Shown here in pieces: positions 1 to 11,435 of a stretch of DNA of 64,000 nucleotides. Source of the stretch: Mercurialis annua (taxonomy: Eukaryota > Streptophyta > Magnoliopsida > Malpighiales > Euphorbiaceae). Each line of letters opens with the position of its first letter. The first letter of the stretch is position 1. The DNA is taken from positions 2,619,001 through 2,683,000 of the forward strand of contig NC_065573.1 in the NCBI RefSeq assembly GCF_937616625.2. Reading direction: 5' to 3'. The notes beneath the pieces were generated by a model that did not search any database, was not told the DNA's origin, and saw only the letters and a program-made list of their open reading frames with translations. The translations under genes and the position numbers were made by a program.

Positions 1-3000
1 CAAACGTGTCACCTTTTTAGCAATTTAAGCAAAACGTTTACAATGTTACGAAACAAAACGAAACGTTTAAAATGTTACAAAACAATACCAAAGGTTTGCG
101 AAATAAAATCTAAACGCTTCACCTTTTTAGAAATTTAAGCCAAATGTTTACAAACATTACGAAACAAATCCAAGCATTTTACCTTTATAGAAATTTAAGC
201 CAAACGTTTACAAACTAAACGAATCAAAGCCTAACGTTTAAAATGTTACGAAATAAATCCAAAAGTTTAACTTTTTTTAGCGATTTAAGCCAAACGTTTA
301 CAAACGTTACGAAACAAATCTAAACGCTGCACCTTTTTATTGATTGAAGCCAAACGTTTACAAACGTTATGAAACAAAATCAAACATTTCACCTTTTTAG
401 CAAATTAAGCAAAATGTTAACAAACATTACGAAATAAATCCAAACATTTCCCCTCTTTAGCAATTTAAGCCAAACGTTAACAAACGTTACAAAACAAATC
501 CAAATGTTTCACCTTTTTAGCGATTTAAGCCAAACGTTTACAATCGTTATGAAAAAATCCAAACATTTCATCTTTTAAGCGATTGAAGTCAAACATTTAC
601 AAACGTTACAAAATAAAACCAAACGTTTAAAACGATACGAAACATATCAAAATGTTTCACTTTTTTAGCGATTTAAGCCAAACGGTTACAAATGTTGCGA
701 AACAAATCCAAACGTTTACGAAAGTTACGAAACAAATCCAAACATTTATAAACGTTACTAAACAAATCCAAACGTTTCACCTTTTTAGCGATTTAAGCCA
801 AACGTTTACAAATGTTACGAAACAAAACCAAAAGTTTCACCTTTTTAGCGAATTAAGCCAAACGTTTACAAACGTTACAAAACAAATCCAAATGTTTCAC
901 CTTTTTAGTGATTTATGCCAAACGTTTAAAACGTTATGAAAGAAATCCAAGCATTTCATTTTTTTAGCGATTTAAGCCAAACGATTATAAACGTTACGAA
1001 ACAAATCCAAACGTTTCCCCATTTAAGCAATTTAAGCCAAACATTTACAAACGTTACGAAATAAATCCAAGTGTTTCACCTTTTTAGCGATTTAAGACAA
1101 ACGTTTACAAATGTTACAAAACAAATCAAAACATTCAACCTTTTTAGCAATTTAAACCAAACATTATGAAACAAATCCAAATGTTTCACCTTTTTAGCGA
1201 TTTATGCCAAACGTTTATAAACGTTACGAAACGAATCCAAACGTTTCACCTTTTTAGCGATTTAAGCTAAACGTTTACAAACGTTACCAAACAAATTCAA
1301 ACGTTTCCCCAATTTAGCGATTTAAGCCAAACGTGTACAAACGTTACGAAACAAATCCAAGCATTTCATCTTTTTAGCAATTTAAGCCAAACATTTACAA
1401 ACGTTACGAAACAAATCTTGATGTTTCACCTTTTTAGCGATATAAGCCAAACGTTTACAAACGTTAAAAAATAAATCCAAACATTTCACATTTATAGGTA
1501 TTTAAGCAAAACATTTACAAACGTTACGGAACAAATCCAAATGTTTCACATTTTTAGCGATTTAAGCCAAACGTTTACAAACGTTATAAAAAAAATCCAA
1601 GCGTTTCACCTTTTTAGCAATTTAATCCAAACGTTACGAAACAAATCCAACCGTTTCACATTTTTAGCGATTTAATCCAAAGCTTTAAAACTTTACGAAA
1701 CAAATCCAAATGTTTCCCCATTTTAGAGATTTATGCCAAACTTGTACAAACGTTACGAAACAAATCCAAGCATTTCACCTTTTTAGCAATTTACGCCAAA
1801 CATTTACAAACGTTACGAAACAAATCCAAACGTTTCACCTTTTTAGGGATATAAGCCAAACGTTTACAAACGTTACGAAATAAATCCAAACATTTCACAT
1901 ATTTAGGTATTTAAGCCAAACATTTACAAATGTTATGAAACAAATCCAAATGTTTCACATTTTTAGCGAGTTAAGCCAAACGTTTATAAACGTTACAAAA
2001 CAAATAAAAATGTTTAACCTTTTTAGCGATTTAAGCCAAATGTTTACAAACATTACGAAACAAATCCAAACGTTTCATCTTTTTAATGATTGAAGTCAAA
2101 CATTTACAAACGTTACAAAATAAAACCAAACGTTTAAAACGTTACGAAACATATCAAACTGTTTCACTTTTTTAGCGATTTAAGCCAAACGTTTACAAAT
2201 GTTACGAAACAAATCCAAACGTTTATAAACGTTACTAAACAAATCCAAACGTTTCACCTTTTTAGCGATTTAAGCCAAACGTTTACAAATGTTACGAAAC
2301 AAAACCAAAAGTTTCACCTTTTTAGCGAATTAAGCCAAACATTTACAAACATTACAAAACAAATCCAAATGTTTCACCTTTTTAGCGATTTAAGCCAAAT
2401 GTTTAAAATGTTACGAAAGAAATCCAAGCATTTCACCTTTTAAGCAATTTAAGCCAAACGTTTACAAACGTTACGAAAAAAAACCAAATGTTTCACCTTT
2501 TTAGCGATTTAAGCCAAACGATTATAAACGTTACGAAACTAATCCAAATGTTTCCCCATTTAAGCAATTTAAGCCAAACATTTACAAAAGTTACGAAATA
2601 AATCCAAGTGTTTCACCTTTTTAGCGATTTAAGACAAACGTTTACAAATGTTACGAAACAAATAAAAACGTTCCACCTTTTTAGCAATTTAAACCAAACA
2701 TTATGAAACAAATCCAACGTTTCACCTTTTTAGCGATTTATGCCAAACATTTATAAACGTTACGAAGCGAATCCAAACGTTTTATCTTTTTAGCAATTTA
2801 AGCTAAACGTTTACAAACGTTACCAAACAAATTCAAACGTTTCCCCATTTTAGCGATTTAAGCCAAACGTGTACAAACGTTACGAAACAAATCCAAGCAT
2901 TTCATCTTTTTAGCAATTTAAGCCAAACATTTACAAACGTTACGAAACAAATCTAAATGTTTCACCTTTTTAGCGATATAAGCCAAACGTTTACAAACGT

Positions 3001-4935
3001 TACGAAATAAATCCAAACATTTCACATTTTTAGGTATTTAAGCAAAACATTTACAAACGTTACGGAACAAATCTAAATGTTTCATATTTATAGCGATTTA
3101 AGCCAAACATTTATAAACGTTATAAAAAAATCCAAGCGTTTCACCTTTTTAGCAATTTAATCCAAACGTTACGAAACAAATCCAACCGTGTAACATTTTT
3201 AGCGATTTAATCCAAACCTTTAAAACGTTACGAAACAAATCCAAATGTTTCCCCATTTTAGAGATTTATGCCAAACGTGTACAAACATTACGAAACAAAT
3301 CCAAGCATTTCACCTTTTTAGCAATTTAAGCCAAACATTCACAAACGTTACGAAACAAATCCAACCGTTTTACCTTTTTAGGGATATAAGCCAAACGTTT
3401 ACAAACGTTATGAAATAAATCCAAACATTTCACATTTTTAGGTATTTAATCCAAACATTTACAAACGTTACGAAACAAATCCAAATGTTTCACATTTTTA
3501 GCGATTTAAGCCAAACGTTTATAAACGTTACAAAACAAATAAAAATGTTTAACCTTTTCAGCGATTTAAGCCAAATGTTTACAAACATTACGAAACAAAT
3601 CCAAACGTTTCATCTTTTTAACGATTGAAGTCAAACATTTACAAACGTTACAAAATAAAACCAAAGTTTAAAACGTTACGAAACATATCAAAATGTTTTA
3701 GTTTTTAGCGATTTAAGCCAAACGTTTACAAATGTTACGAAACAAATCCAAACGTTTACGAAAGTTACGAAACAAGTCCAAACGTTTATAAACGTTACTA
3801 AACAAATCCAAACGTTTCACCTTTTTAGCGATTTAAGCCAAACGTTTACAAATGTTACGAAACAAAACCAAAACTTTCAACTTTTTAGCAAATTAAGCCA
3901 AACGTTTACAAACGTTACAAAACAAATCCAAATGTTTCACCTTTTTAGCGATTTAAGCCAAACGTTTACAAACGTTACGAAACAAAACCAAATGTTTCAC
4001 CTTTTTAGCGATTTAAGTCAAACGATTATAAACGTTACGAATCTAATCCAAATGCTTCCCCATTTAAGCAATTTAAGCCAAACATTTACAAACGTTACGA
4101 AATAAATCCAAGTGTTTCACCTTTTTAGCGATTAAAGACAAACATTTACAAATGTTACGAAACAAATCAAAACGTTCCACCTTTTTAGCAATTTAAACCA
4201 AACATTATGAAACAAATCCAAACGTTTCACCTTTTTAGCGATTTATGCCAAACGTTTATAAACGTTACGAAACGAATCCAAACGTTTCACTTTTTTAGGG
4301 ATTTAAGCTAAACGTTTACAAACGTTACCAAACAAATTCAAATGTTTCCCCATTTTAGCGATTTAAGCCAAACGTGTACAAACGTTACGAAACAAATCCA
4401 AGCATTTCATCTTTTTAGCAATTTAAGCCAAACATTTACAAACGTTACGAAATAAATCCAAACCTTTCACATTTTTAGGTATTTAACCAAAACATTTACA
4501 AACGTTACGAAACAAATCCAAACGTTTATAAACGTTACTAAACAAATCCAAACGTTTCACCTTTTTAGCGATTTAAGCCAAACGTTTACAAATGTTACGA
4601 AACAAAACCAAAAGTTTCACCTTTTTAGCGAATTAAGCCAAACGTTTACAAACGTTACAAAACAAATCCAAATGTTTCACCTTTTTAGCGATTTAAGCCA
4701 AACGTTTAAAACGTTACGAAAGAAATCCAAGCATTTCACCTTTTTAGCAATTTAAGCAAAACTTTTACAAGCGTTATGAAACAAAGCAAAATGTTTCACC
4801 TTTTTAGCGATTTAAGCCAAACGATTATAAACGTTACGAAACAAATCCAAACGTTTCCCCATTTAAGCAATTTAAGCCAAACATTCACAAACGTTACGAA
4901 ACAAATCCAACCGTTTTACCTTTTTAGGGATATAA
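1..4935 (+). repeat. 60-bp satellite array, block 1, with ~1.5 kb higher-order repeats
   Basis: Tandem array of a ~60-bp A+T-rich monomer. Each monomer holds the palindrome AAACGTTT twice, a TTTTTAGCGATTTAAGCC segment, and ends AAACGTTACGAAACAAATCC. Individual monomers differ by substitutions, mostly at CpG sites, but combinations of variants recur in order about every 1.5 kb. The variant ACCAAACATTATGAAAC appears near 1153, 2693 and 4199, and a segment reading GAAACATATCAAA recurs near 640, 2146 and 3683. This indicates a higher-order repeat of about 25 monomers, in roughly three copies, the last shortened by an internal deletion near 4500. There is no gene here; the open frames at 652-939 and 4776-4997 are translated satellite. 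The right edge at 4935/4936 is an abrupt junction with LTR sequence. Confidence 0.96.
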
Positions 4936-5161
4936 CTCTGTTGACGCAGGACCACTACTGCAGCATTTACAGAAGTCAGAGAACTATACATACATAGCTG
5001 ACTTATGGATTCCAAAATCAGCTTCTAGCTAAGTGCACACCCTAAGTACCTGAAAGACATCAAAAGTGAGTGGTCAGTATTTAGGAAAATACTGAGTGAG
5101 TAGGCACATTACTAATAGTATTGCTAAACCATAACATCGCATACATTAAAACATATAAATA

Positions 5162-5170
5162 AAATCAAAA
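5162..5170. repeat. Left 9-bp target-site duplication of the Mutator-like element
   Basis: AAATCAAAA lies immediately left of the TIR and is repeated exactly at 6321-6329. The sequence on both sides is LTR remnant, so the transposon landed inside an already present LTR. Confidence 0.85.
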
Positions 5171-6320
5171 GGACAAACCCATCCTGAGGTCCCTCTACTC
5201 TTCACTTTTTTTTCATTAAGTCCCTCTACTTAAATTTGACGTTTTTGTATCCCTGTATTTTAATTTTCGTTGTTTTTATGCCCCTAAACGCATGGAATGG
5301 GGAGAGTGTGCTACACTCTCCGTTAAATAATAAAATCCGTTACATAGTGACGTGTCAAAATTTTAAAAAAAATAATGTGACTAAAATTAAAAGACCAAAT
5401 GATACTTTTTCTCAAAATTAAAAAAATTTGCCGGCCACCACTCTTCTTTCTTCCATTAATGGAGGAAACCTGGTTTCCTCCATTAATTGAGGAAAGAAAG
5501 CTGCTGTTTCCTCCATAGTGGATGAAACGAGAAGATCCTGTTTCCTCCATGGAGGAGACGAGCAGTTCGTCTCCTCCATGGAGGAAACGCAGATCTCGTT
5601 TCCTCCTTAATGGAGGAAGCAAGATCTGCTCGTCTCCTCCATTATGGAGGAAACCAGCAGTTTCCTCCATTAATGAAGGAAACCGACAGTTTCCTCCATA
5701 AATGGAGGAGAGTTTCTTCTCTATTAATGGAGGAGAGAAAGCCACAACTGAAAGTGGTGGCCGGCGGTATTTTTTTTCGGTATTAAAAAAATTAGACATA
5801 AATTAATATTTTAATAAAATAAAATAAAATTTATGTGCGTGCCGATCGGAATGGGGGAGGGAGAAGATGATGAGGAATTAAAATTACATACTAAATTTTA
5901 TTTTAAAATAAAAATTAAATTTTAAAATAATAAATTAATCATAATTGTTAATTTAATTTTTTAATTAGTTAATACTACACTATTAATTATTTGTAAATAT
6001 AAGAATTTATAATATTTTAATTAATTATTTTAAGAAAAAATGGTGATTTTAATTTATAGATTAAGTATAAGGATTTTAATATACTATAGATTAAATATAA
6101 TGATTTTAAAGTATTTTTTACTTTATTTAAAAGTGAAAATATCATATATTTTTTTCCACTCTCAATAACGGAGAGTGTGTTACACTCTCCAAATTCCATC
6201 TAGAAAAGGGTACAATAACTACGAAATTGAAGTTTAAAGGACCCGTAAACGTCAAATTGAAGTAGAAGGACTTATTGAAAAAAAGGTGAAGAGTAGAGTG
6301 ATCTGAGGATGCGTTTGGCC
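5171..6320. mobile_element. Non-autonomous Mutator-like DNA transposon (long TIR)
   Basis: A 1150-bp element with imperfect terminal inverted repeats of about 150 bp. The left end reads GGACAAACCCATCCTGAGG, and the right end read on the other strand begins GGCCAAACGCATCCTCAG. Both TIRs share the CTCTACTCTTCAC block and, further in, a 21-bp palindrome of the form GGAGAGTGT-n3-ACACTCTCC (5301-5321 and 6170-6190). The element is flanked by a perfect 9-bp direct repeat, AAATCAAAA, the target duplication length typical of the Mutator superfamily. The interior has a palindrome-rich region at about 5431-5765 and a very A+T-rich region at about 5870-6130. No transposase is visible, so movement would have needed a transposase supplied elsewhere. 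A MULE-type MITE is the best reading; the exact family is unknown. Confidence 0.85.
5431..5765. repeat. Palindrome-rich core of the Mutator-like element
   Basis: The core is bounded by an inverted pair, CCGGCCACCACT at 5431-5442 and AGTGGTGGCCGG at about 5754-5765. Between them are many short palindromes built on CCTCCATTAATGGAGG and CCTCCATGGAGG, and a 29-bp tandem unit containing CAGTTTCCTCCATTAATGAAGG. The region could fold into a long multi-branched hairpin on either strand. The 158-aa open frame on the minus strand (5323-5799) is a reading of these repeats: its frame is not kept in the second copy, so I do not call it a gene. Confidence 0.8.
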
Positions 6321-6329
6321 AAATCAAAA
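6321..6329. repeat. Right 9-bp target-site duplication of the Mutator-like element
   Basis: Exact copy of the AAATCAAAA at 5162-5170, immediately outside the right TIR. Confidence 0.85.
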
Positions 6330-6628
6330 GTCAATATTAAAATATAATATAACATGCGATTATATAATCCAAGTATTAGATCCGATTGAAACCCTAATAA
6401 TGATACTCAATATGATCCATAAATTACCTACGATCTATAGCGATAATAATCAATTCGATCGATCTGATTGGTAGGGTCCCGAGATAGTTCAACCAAGTTA
6501 AACGACTACCGTCTCTTAATCCCAAGGTATGGGTCACGAGATAATTCAACCGAGTTAAACCCATAGGATACGGGTCCCGAGATAGTTCAACCGAGTTAAA
6601 CATCGTATCCCATTCAATATATATAATC

Positions 6629-8491
6629 CAAACGCTTCCCCTTTTTAGAGATTTAAGCCAAACGTTTACAAACATTATGAAACAAATCCAAATGTTTCCC
6701 CATTTTAGCCATTTTAACAAAAAGTTTACAAACGTTACGAAACAAATCCAAACATTTCCCCATTTTAGCTATTTAAGCCAAACGTTTACAAGCGTTACGA
6801 AACAAATCCAAACGTTTCACCTTTTTACCGATTTAAGCCAAACGTTTACAAATGTTAAGAGACAAAACCAAACGTTTAAAACGTTACGAAACAAATCCAA
6901 ACATTTCACCTTTTTACCGATTTAAGCCAAACGTATACAAACATTAAGAAACAAAACCAAACGTTTAAAACTTTACGAAACAAATCCAAACGTGTCACCT
7001 TTTTCCCGATTTAAGCCAAACGTTTACGAACGGTAAGAAAGAAAACCAAACGTTTAAAACGTTACAAAACAAATCCAAACGTTTCACATTTTTAGCGATT
7101 TAAGCCAAACGTTTACAAACCTTACGGTACAAAACCAAACGTTGCACATTTTTAGCGATTTAAGCCAAACGTTTATAAACGTTACGAAACAAATGCAAGC
7201 GTTTCATCTTTTTTGCGATTTAAGTCAAACTTTTACAAAAGTTACGAAATAAATTCAAGCGTTTCTCCTTATTAGCAATTTATGCCAAACGTTTACAAAC
7301 GTTACGAAAGAAATCCAAACGTTTTACCTTTTTAGCGATTTAAGCCAAATGTTAACGATTGTTACAATACAAAACCAAACGTTTAACTTTTTTTGCGATT
7401 TAAGCCACATATGTAAAATTTTACAAAATAAATTCAAACCTTTACAAACACTACGGAACAAAAACAAACGTTTCCCATTTTTAGCAATTTAAGCCAAACA
7501 TTTATAAACGTTAGGAAACAAATCCAAATGTTTCACCATTTTAGCGATTGAAGCCAAACGTTTACAAACGTTACAAAATAAATCCAAACGTGTCCTCATT
7601 TTAGCGATTTAAGCCAAACTTTTAGAAACGTTATGAAACAAAACCAAACGTTGACAAACGTTACGAAACAAACCCTAACGTTTCACCTTCTTCGCGATTT
7701 AAGCCAAACGTTTACAAACGTTTAGGAACGCTACAAAAAAAATCCAAACGTTTACAAACATTACTGAACAAAAAAAACTTTTCACATTTTTAGCAATTTG
7801 AGCCAAACGTTTGCAAACGTTATGAAAAAAATCCAAACGTTTCACCTTTTTTGCGATTGAAGCCAAACGTTTCCCCATTTTAGCGATTTAAGCCAAGCGT
7901 TTATAAACGTTACGAAACAAACAAAACATTTACATACGTTACCGAACAAATCCAAATGTTTACAAACGTTACAAAACAAATCCAAACGTTTCCCCATTTT
8001 AGCGATATTAATCCAAACGTTAACAAACGTTACGAAACAAATGTAAACGTTTCACCTTTTTTGTGATTGAAGCCAAACATTTACAAACGTTTACAAACCT
8101 TACGAAACAAATCCAAATGTTTAAAACGTTACGAAACAAATCCAAGCGTTTCACCTTTTTAGAAATTTAAGCAAAACGTTTACAACCGTTGCGAAACAAA
8201 TCCAAACGTTTCACCTTTTTAGCGATTTAAGCCAAACTTTTACAAACGTTACGAAACAAATCCAAACGTTTCCCCGTATTTAGCGATTTAAGCCTAACGT
8301 TTACATACGTTACAGAACAAATCCAAACAATTCCCCATTTTAGCGATTTAAGCCAAACATTTAAAACGTTACTAAACAAATCCAAACGTTTCACCTTTTT
8401 AGCGTTTCAGCCAAACGTTTACAAACGTTAAGAAACAAATTTAAACGTTTCACATTTTTAGAGAATGAAGCCAAACGTTTACAAACATTAC
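6629..8491 (+). repeat. 60-bp satellite array, block 2
   Basis: The same monomer family resumes right after the LTR remnant. It is relatively diverged, with several shortened monomers in which AAACGTTT runs straight into AAAACGTTACGAAAC without the TTTTTAGCGATTTAAGCC half (for example near 6869, 6958 and 7048). Its counterpart is 35464-37447. The copy here lacks about two monomers present at roughly 36890-37010. No gene is seen. Confidence 0.95.
8487..8491. repeat. Left 5-bp target duplication (ATTAC) of solo LTR
   Basis: ATTAC directly before TGTAATG. It lies in the satellite monomer at the end of AAACATTAC and is repeated at 11436-11440, where the monomer continues as ATTACGAAAC. Confidence 0.9.
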
Positions 8492-8758
8492 TGTAATGCC
8501 CCGTATTTGTCTTTACGTTCCCCCGTATTTGTTGTATTATAATAATAAAAAAAATAATAATAATAATAAGAATAAGAATAATGATTATGAATATAGGAAG
8601 GTATAATATTAAACCATTAGGCCCATGCCAGTGCTTTAATTTAGGCCCAAGAAATAATTATTTGGCCATGCATTTTCACTTAGCAGCAATGTTGCGCTGT
8701 TTTTTTTTCACTTCCTAATACATATTGTATGCTGCAACTTGTGCCTTCTTTTCATTCT

Positions 8759-8766
8759 ATATAAAT
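8759..8766 (+). promoter_or_regulatory. Candidate TATA box of the solo LTR
   Basis: TATAAATA about 270 bp into the LTR, followed by a pyrimidine-rich stretch and a CCCTAGCC segment near 8806 that is also present downstream of the TATA motif in the LTRs of the 49-60 kb array. This is the expected place for an LTR polymerase II promoter. Activity is inferred only. Confidence 0.5.
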
Positions 8767-9930
8767 ACGTAAATCTTCACGTTTCTTTCATTCTATATTT
8801 CCATAACCCTAGCCGCCATTATTCATTTGATTCTCTGAAATTTAACGCTGCAATTACTCTCCAAAAATCTTGCCGAAATCTCTCGGTAAGTTTCATTCTC
8901 CATAGTTCATGAAATTTCAGTTTAAGCTTATAAACTGCATCTCCATAATCTGGATCGTTCTCATTCGTTTGTAGATCGAAATCGATTATGTTTCCTCCTA
9001 GAGATTATAGACTCACGCCTCTACGATTCTCTATCTCGATTTTGCAAAACGGTACGCAATCGATCTCGTTTCAATCGCCGTCGTTTTACCATATTGTTTG
9101 TACATGTAAACTGATTCTTGTTTATATAGTTACTGTTTATTCCTTCAATTCTTTTTGGCCATGATTTTGCTTGTTAAGGATCATAAATCTTTTGGGATGT
9201 TAGTTGTTTATTGTTTAAGCTCTTGGTTTAAGATTTATTCCATCGTTTTCGGTTCATGATTCGTTAATTGTCGTTTCCTCTCGTTCTTAATTGCTGCTGC
9301 TTTTAGTTCTTGTTGATTGCCTAGGTTATGTTTTCTGGAGTTGTCTAAGAATCATGCTATAGGTTGTTTAGATTTTTAAGTGTGAATCATGTTTAAATTT
9401 AACAAACAGTAGCCTCATGTTAAAAGGTTTAGGAGGATTAGTTTGGTATTGGTTTTTGAAATTAATTTTTGAATAATTGGGTTGGCGGGTACAATCAGAA
9501 CATGAAAGTGTGGTTTTGTTGAATGATGAAAATGGTGATGAAAGGACATGAATGGTCCTTAAGGTCTTTGCTCCGATTTATAATTTGGTAAATTGTAAAC
9601 GATAAGTATGTTACAATTTAAGTTAATATAATTTCTCGGGTAATTATAATTATTTTTGACTATAAAAATTGACTAAATTATAATTTAGCCCCTGAACGTT
9701 TTTAAAATTTATTTGATTAAGTTATTGGTTATTAACTTATATTTTGTTTTGAATAGTAAATAAAAATAGTTTTATTTAATTTCTAATATCAATTTGGCAT
9801 GAAATTGGCTAAATTACAATTTAGCCCTTAAACGTTTTTAAAACTTATTTAAAGTAAGTTTTAGCTTAGTCACTTTATATTTTGTTTTAATTATAAACAA
9901 AATCAATTAAATTGATTTCGGATATCAAAT

Positions 9931-10011
9931 TGGATAAAGTACAGTTTAATCCCTAATTGGCTAAAGTACAGTTTAGTCCCTAATTGGCTAAAGTACAGTT
10001 TAGTCCGTAAA
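9931..10011 (+). repeat. 27-bp tandem triplicate inside the solo LTR
   Basis: Three consecutive copies of a 27-bp unit containing TAAAGTACAGTTTA followed by TCCCTAAT. Looser relatives of the same phrase (AAATTACAATTTAGCCC) sit upstream at about 9675 and 9810. The duplicate LTR has the same triplet at 38893-38973. Confidence 0.85.
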
Positions 10012-10723
10012 CTTTTATAAACTTAAAATGGTTAAGTTTTAGTTGTAACTTGGGTTACTTGGAACGGAAGTTATTGAGTTCCGCTTTTAAAATGGATTAT
10101 TATTTTATCGAATTATTTTATAAATATAAAATCGGGTTTATGTTTGATAAACGTTTTGAGTCGGGTTAGACTTGGGTCACCCGACAAGTGAGGTTAGCTT
10201 GGTAGTTATCGGTAAATCGGCTAACCCACTAATTGGAAATTAATTATTATTTAAAGATTATTAAATAATATTTGTAATTCGGATTTTAAACGAGAACTCA
10301 ATAGACTTGTAATAATTGTGCATTGTTACCTTTTGGGTATTTTTTTGTTGTTCTGGATTATTTAATTCCAACGTGTTATTTGTGCTAGTCCTATGTAGTG
10401 TCTAGTACTCTCTAGAGTTAGGGTCAGTTTTTAATAATTATTTTATTTGTCTAGACCCGTCTACTGTTCGTGCTTCAGAGGTGAGCCAGGATTAGTTCCT
10501 TGCTGGTTAGCACGTGGATTAGCAAGCAGTGAGTTTGTACTTACTATTTACCGCTTTATTAAGTAAATTGTTATTTTGATATTAAATATATATATATATA
10601 TTGTACGTATATTGCGAACTGTTTTTATATTATGACTCTTAGTTGGAACATGCTACCTAATGGGCATCATTAGGACTGCGTGCACACCGGTAATGATCTG
10701 GGTAAGGTATTTATGGAAATGTG

Positions 10724-10849
10724 GTAACTCGGTGTGAACATAGCTCTTAGGACCAAATAGAGTAACTCGGTGTAGCACATCTCTCGGGACTCTGGATATG
10801 GTAAAAGTGTGGTCAGTGGTAACTCGGTGTAGCTCAGCTCTCGGGACCA
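10724..10849 (+). repeat. Three-fold GTAACTCGGT / CTCTCGGGAC module in the LTR
   Basis: GTAACTCGGTGT begins at about 10724, 10762 and 10819, each followed 15-25 bp later by CTCT(C/T)(G/A)GGAC. A related motif, read on the other strand, is repeated about three times in the minus-strand LTR remnants at 6480-6600 and 35310-35440. The spacing varies, so this is a dispersed module and not a simple microsatellite. Function is unknown. Confidence 0.7.
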
Positions 10850-11435
10850 GGCCTATTGGATTATGTTTATTATTTAGAATTGTGGATTAGGGTTCCAACT
10901 ATTATTCGTAATATCGTTATTAAATGTTTTAAACGGTTTTAAAGGTTTTTCACTTGATAAATGTAAATAGTGGTATAAACTCATCTCAGTATATCTGACC
11001 CCGTTGTTTTCCCAATTTTTCCAGGGTTATGATTTGAGAGAGTCGCTGATCTCCGTTCTTTACTTTCTCGGAGGTTTTTATTATTTTGATAAACTGTAAA
11101 ACTGTTTTATTCTTAGACCGCAGTAGTAATTAGACGTCTTTATTTTATTCTAGTTGTTGTCAGATTGGTCTGACTGAATTATTATTGCTCTGGCATGTTA
11201 TATGATTATTCTGGATTATTTATGTTATGCCTATTTAATACCATTATTAGAAAGCATGTTATTTTAAATGTTGAATATTATAACTGATAGATTTTGGTTG
11301 AAGTCTCGGTTGCCCCTGAGCATTGGTTTTCTGCAGGTTATGTGTTTGTATGTTAATTGAAAGGCTAGATACGGGTTTTGGTACTACATTACCCATACCC
11401 TAGCCGGTCGCGATTCATGAAAATGGGTCGTGACA

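Larger units (their letters stand above)
4936..6628 (-). mobile_element. Truncated minus-strand LTR remnant, interrupted by a Mutator-like element
   Basis: Non-satellite sequence at 4936-5170 and 6330-6628 is homologous by eye to part of the complete minus-strand solo LTR at 23991-26435 (its interval about 24370-24830). Shared landmarks are a CTGCAGCA block, the AGTCAGAGAACTATACATAC segment and a GTCAGTATTTAGGAAAATAC segment. Both LTR termini are missing, so this is a fragment. It starts abruptly against satellite at 4936, whereas its duplicate at 33600 keeps about 115 bp more of the same LTR. The two halves are separated by the 1150-bp element at 5171-6320. Within 6480-6600 a motif reading CCCGAGATAGTTCAACC is repeated about three times. 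No coding capacity is evident. Confidence 0.85.
8492..11435 (+). mobile_element. Solo LTR of an LTR retrotransposon (2944 bp, complete)
   Basis: A complete LTR beginning TGTAATGCCCCG and ending GGGTCGTGACA, flanked by a perfect 5-bp target duplication ATTAC (8487-8491, 11436-11440). No gag, pol, primer binding site or second LTR is present, so it is a solo LTR left by LTR-LTR recombination. Sense is taken as plus from a TATA motif (8759-8766), a downstream CCCTAGCC leader segment, a splice-donor-like GGTAAG at 8885, and a C/T-rich region. The 3' part has a three-fold GTAACTCGGT...CTCTCGGGAC repeat (10724-10849) and a TTTTCTGCAGG segment shared with the other LTRs. The length and TG...CA ends fit plant Ty3/gypsy or Copia; large size favours gypsy, but the lineage cannot be fixed without an internal region. 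Confidence 0.92.

Noticed and set aside
652..939. Open frame of 95 aa, and some 50 similar frames across the window with FHLFSDLSQTFTNVTKQIQ-like repeats
   Set aside because: They are translations of the 60-bp satellite in one fixed phase. They have no non-repeat sequence, no domain, and begin and end wherever a point mutation makes an ATG or a stop.
1..4935. Possible CRISPR array (regular short repeats)
   Set aside because: There are no unique spacers: the whole 60 bp repeats and drifts, in a plant-type context with LTRs.
5323..5799. 158-aa minus-strand frame in the Mutator-like element
   Set aside because: It encodes the palindromic tandem repeats. The same frame is not retained in the second copy at 34100-34620, and there is no similarity to a transposase.
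6017..6327. Two ~60-aa minus-strand frames near the right TIR, also at 34853-35163
   Set aside because: They are kept only because the block is duplicated. They span the TIR and an A+T-rich stretch, and no domain is recognisable.
6424..6720. 98-aa minus-strand frame, also at 35260-35556
   Set aside because: It runs from LTR remnant into satellite, so it crosses two unrelated repeats and cannot be a conserved gene.
10588..10602. TA dinucleotide run, also at about 39547
   Set aside because: A short simple repeat inside the LTR, without further meaning.
8492..11435. Ordinary plant gene with intron (leader, GGTAAG donor, TATA)
   Set aside because: The signals sit inside a precisely bounded TG...CA element with a 5-bp duplication, and no sizeable open frame follows them. 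They are LTR promoter and leader features.
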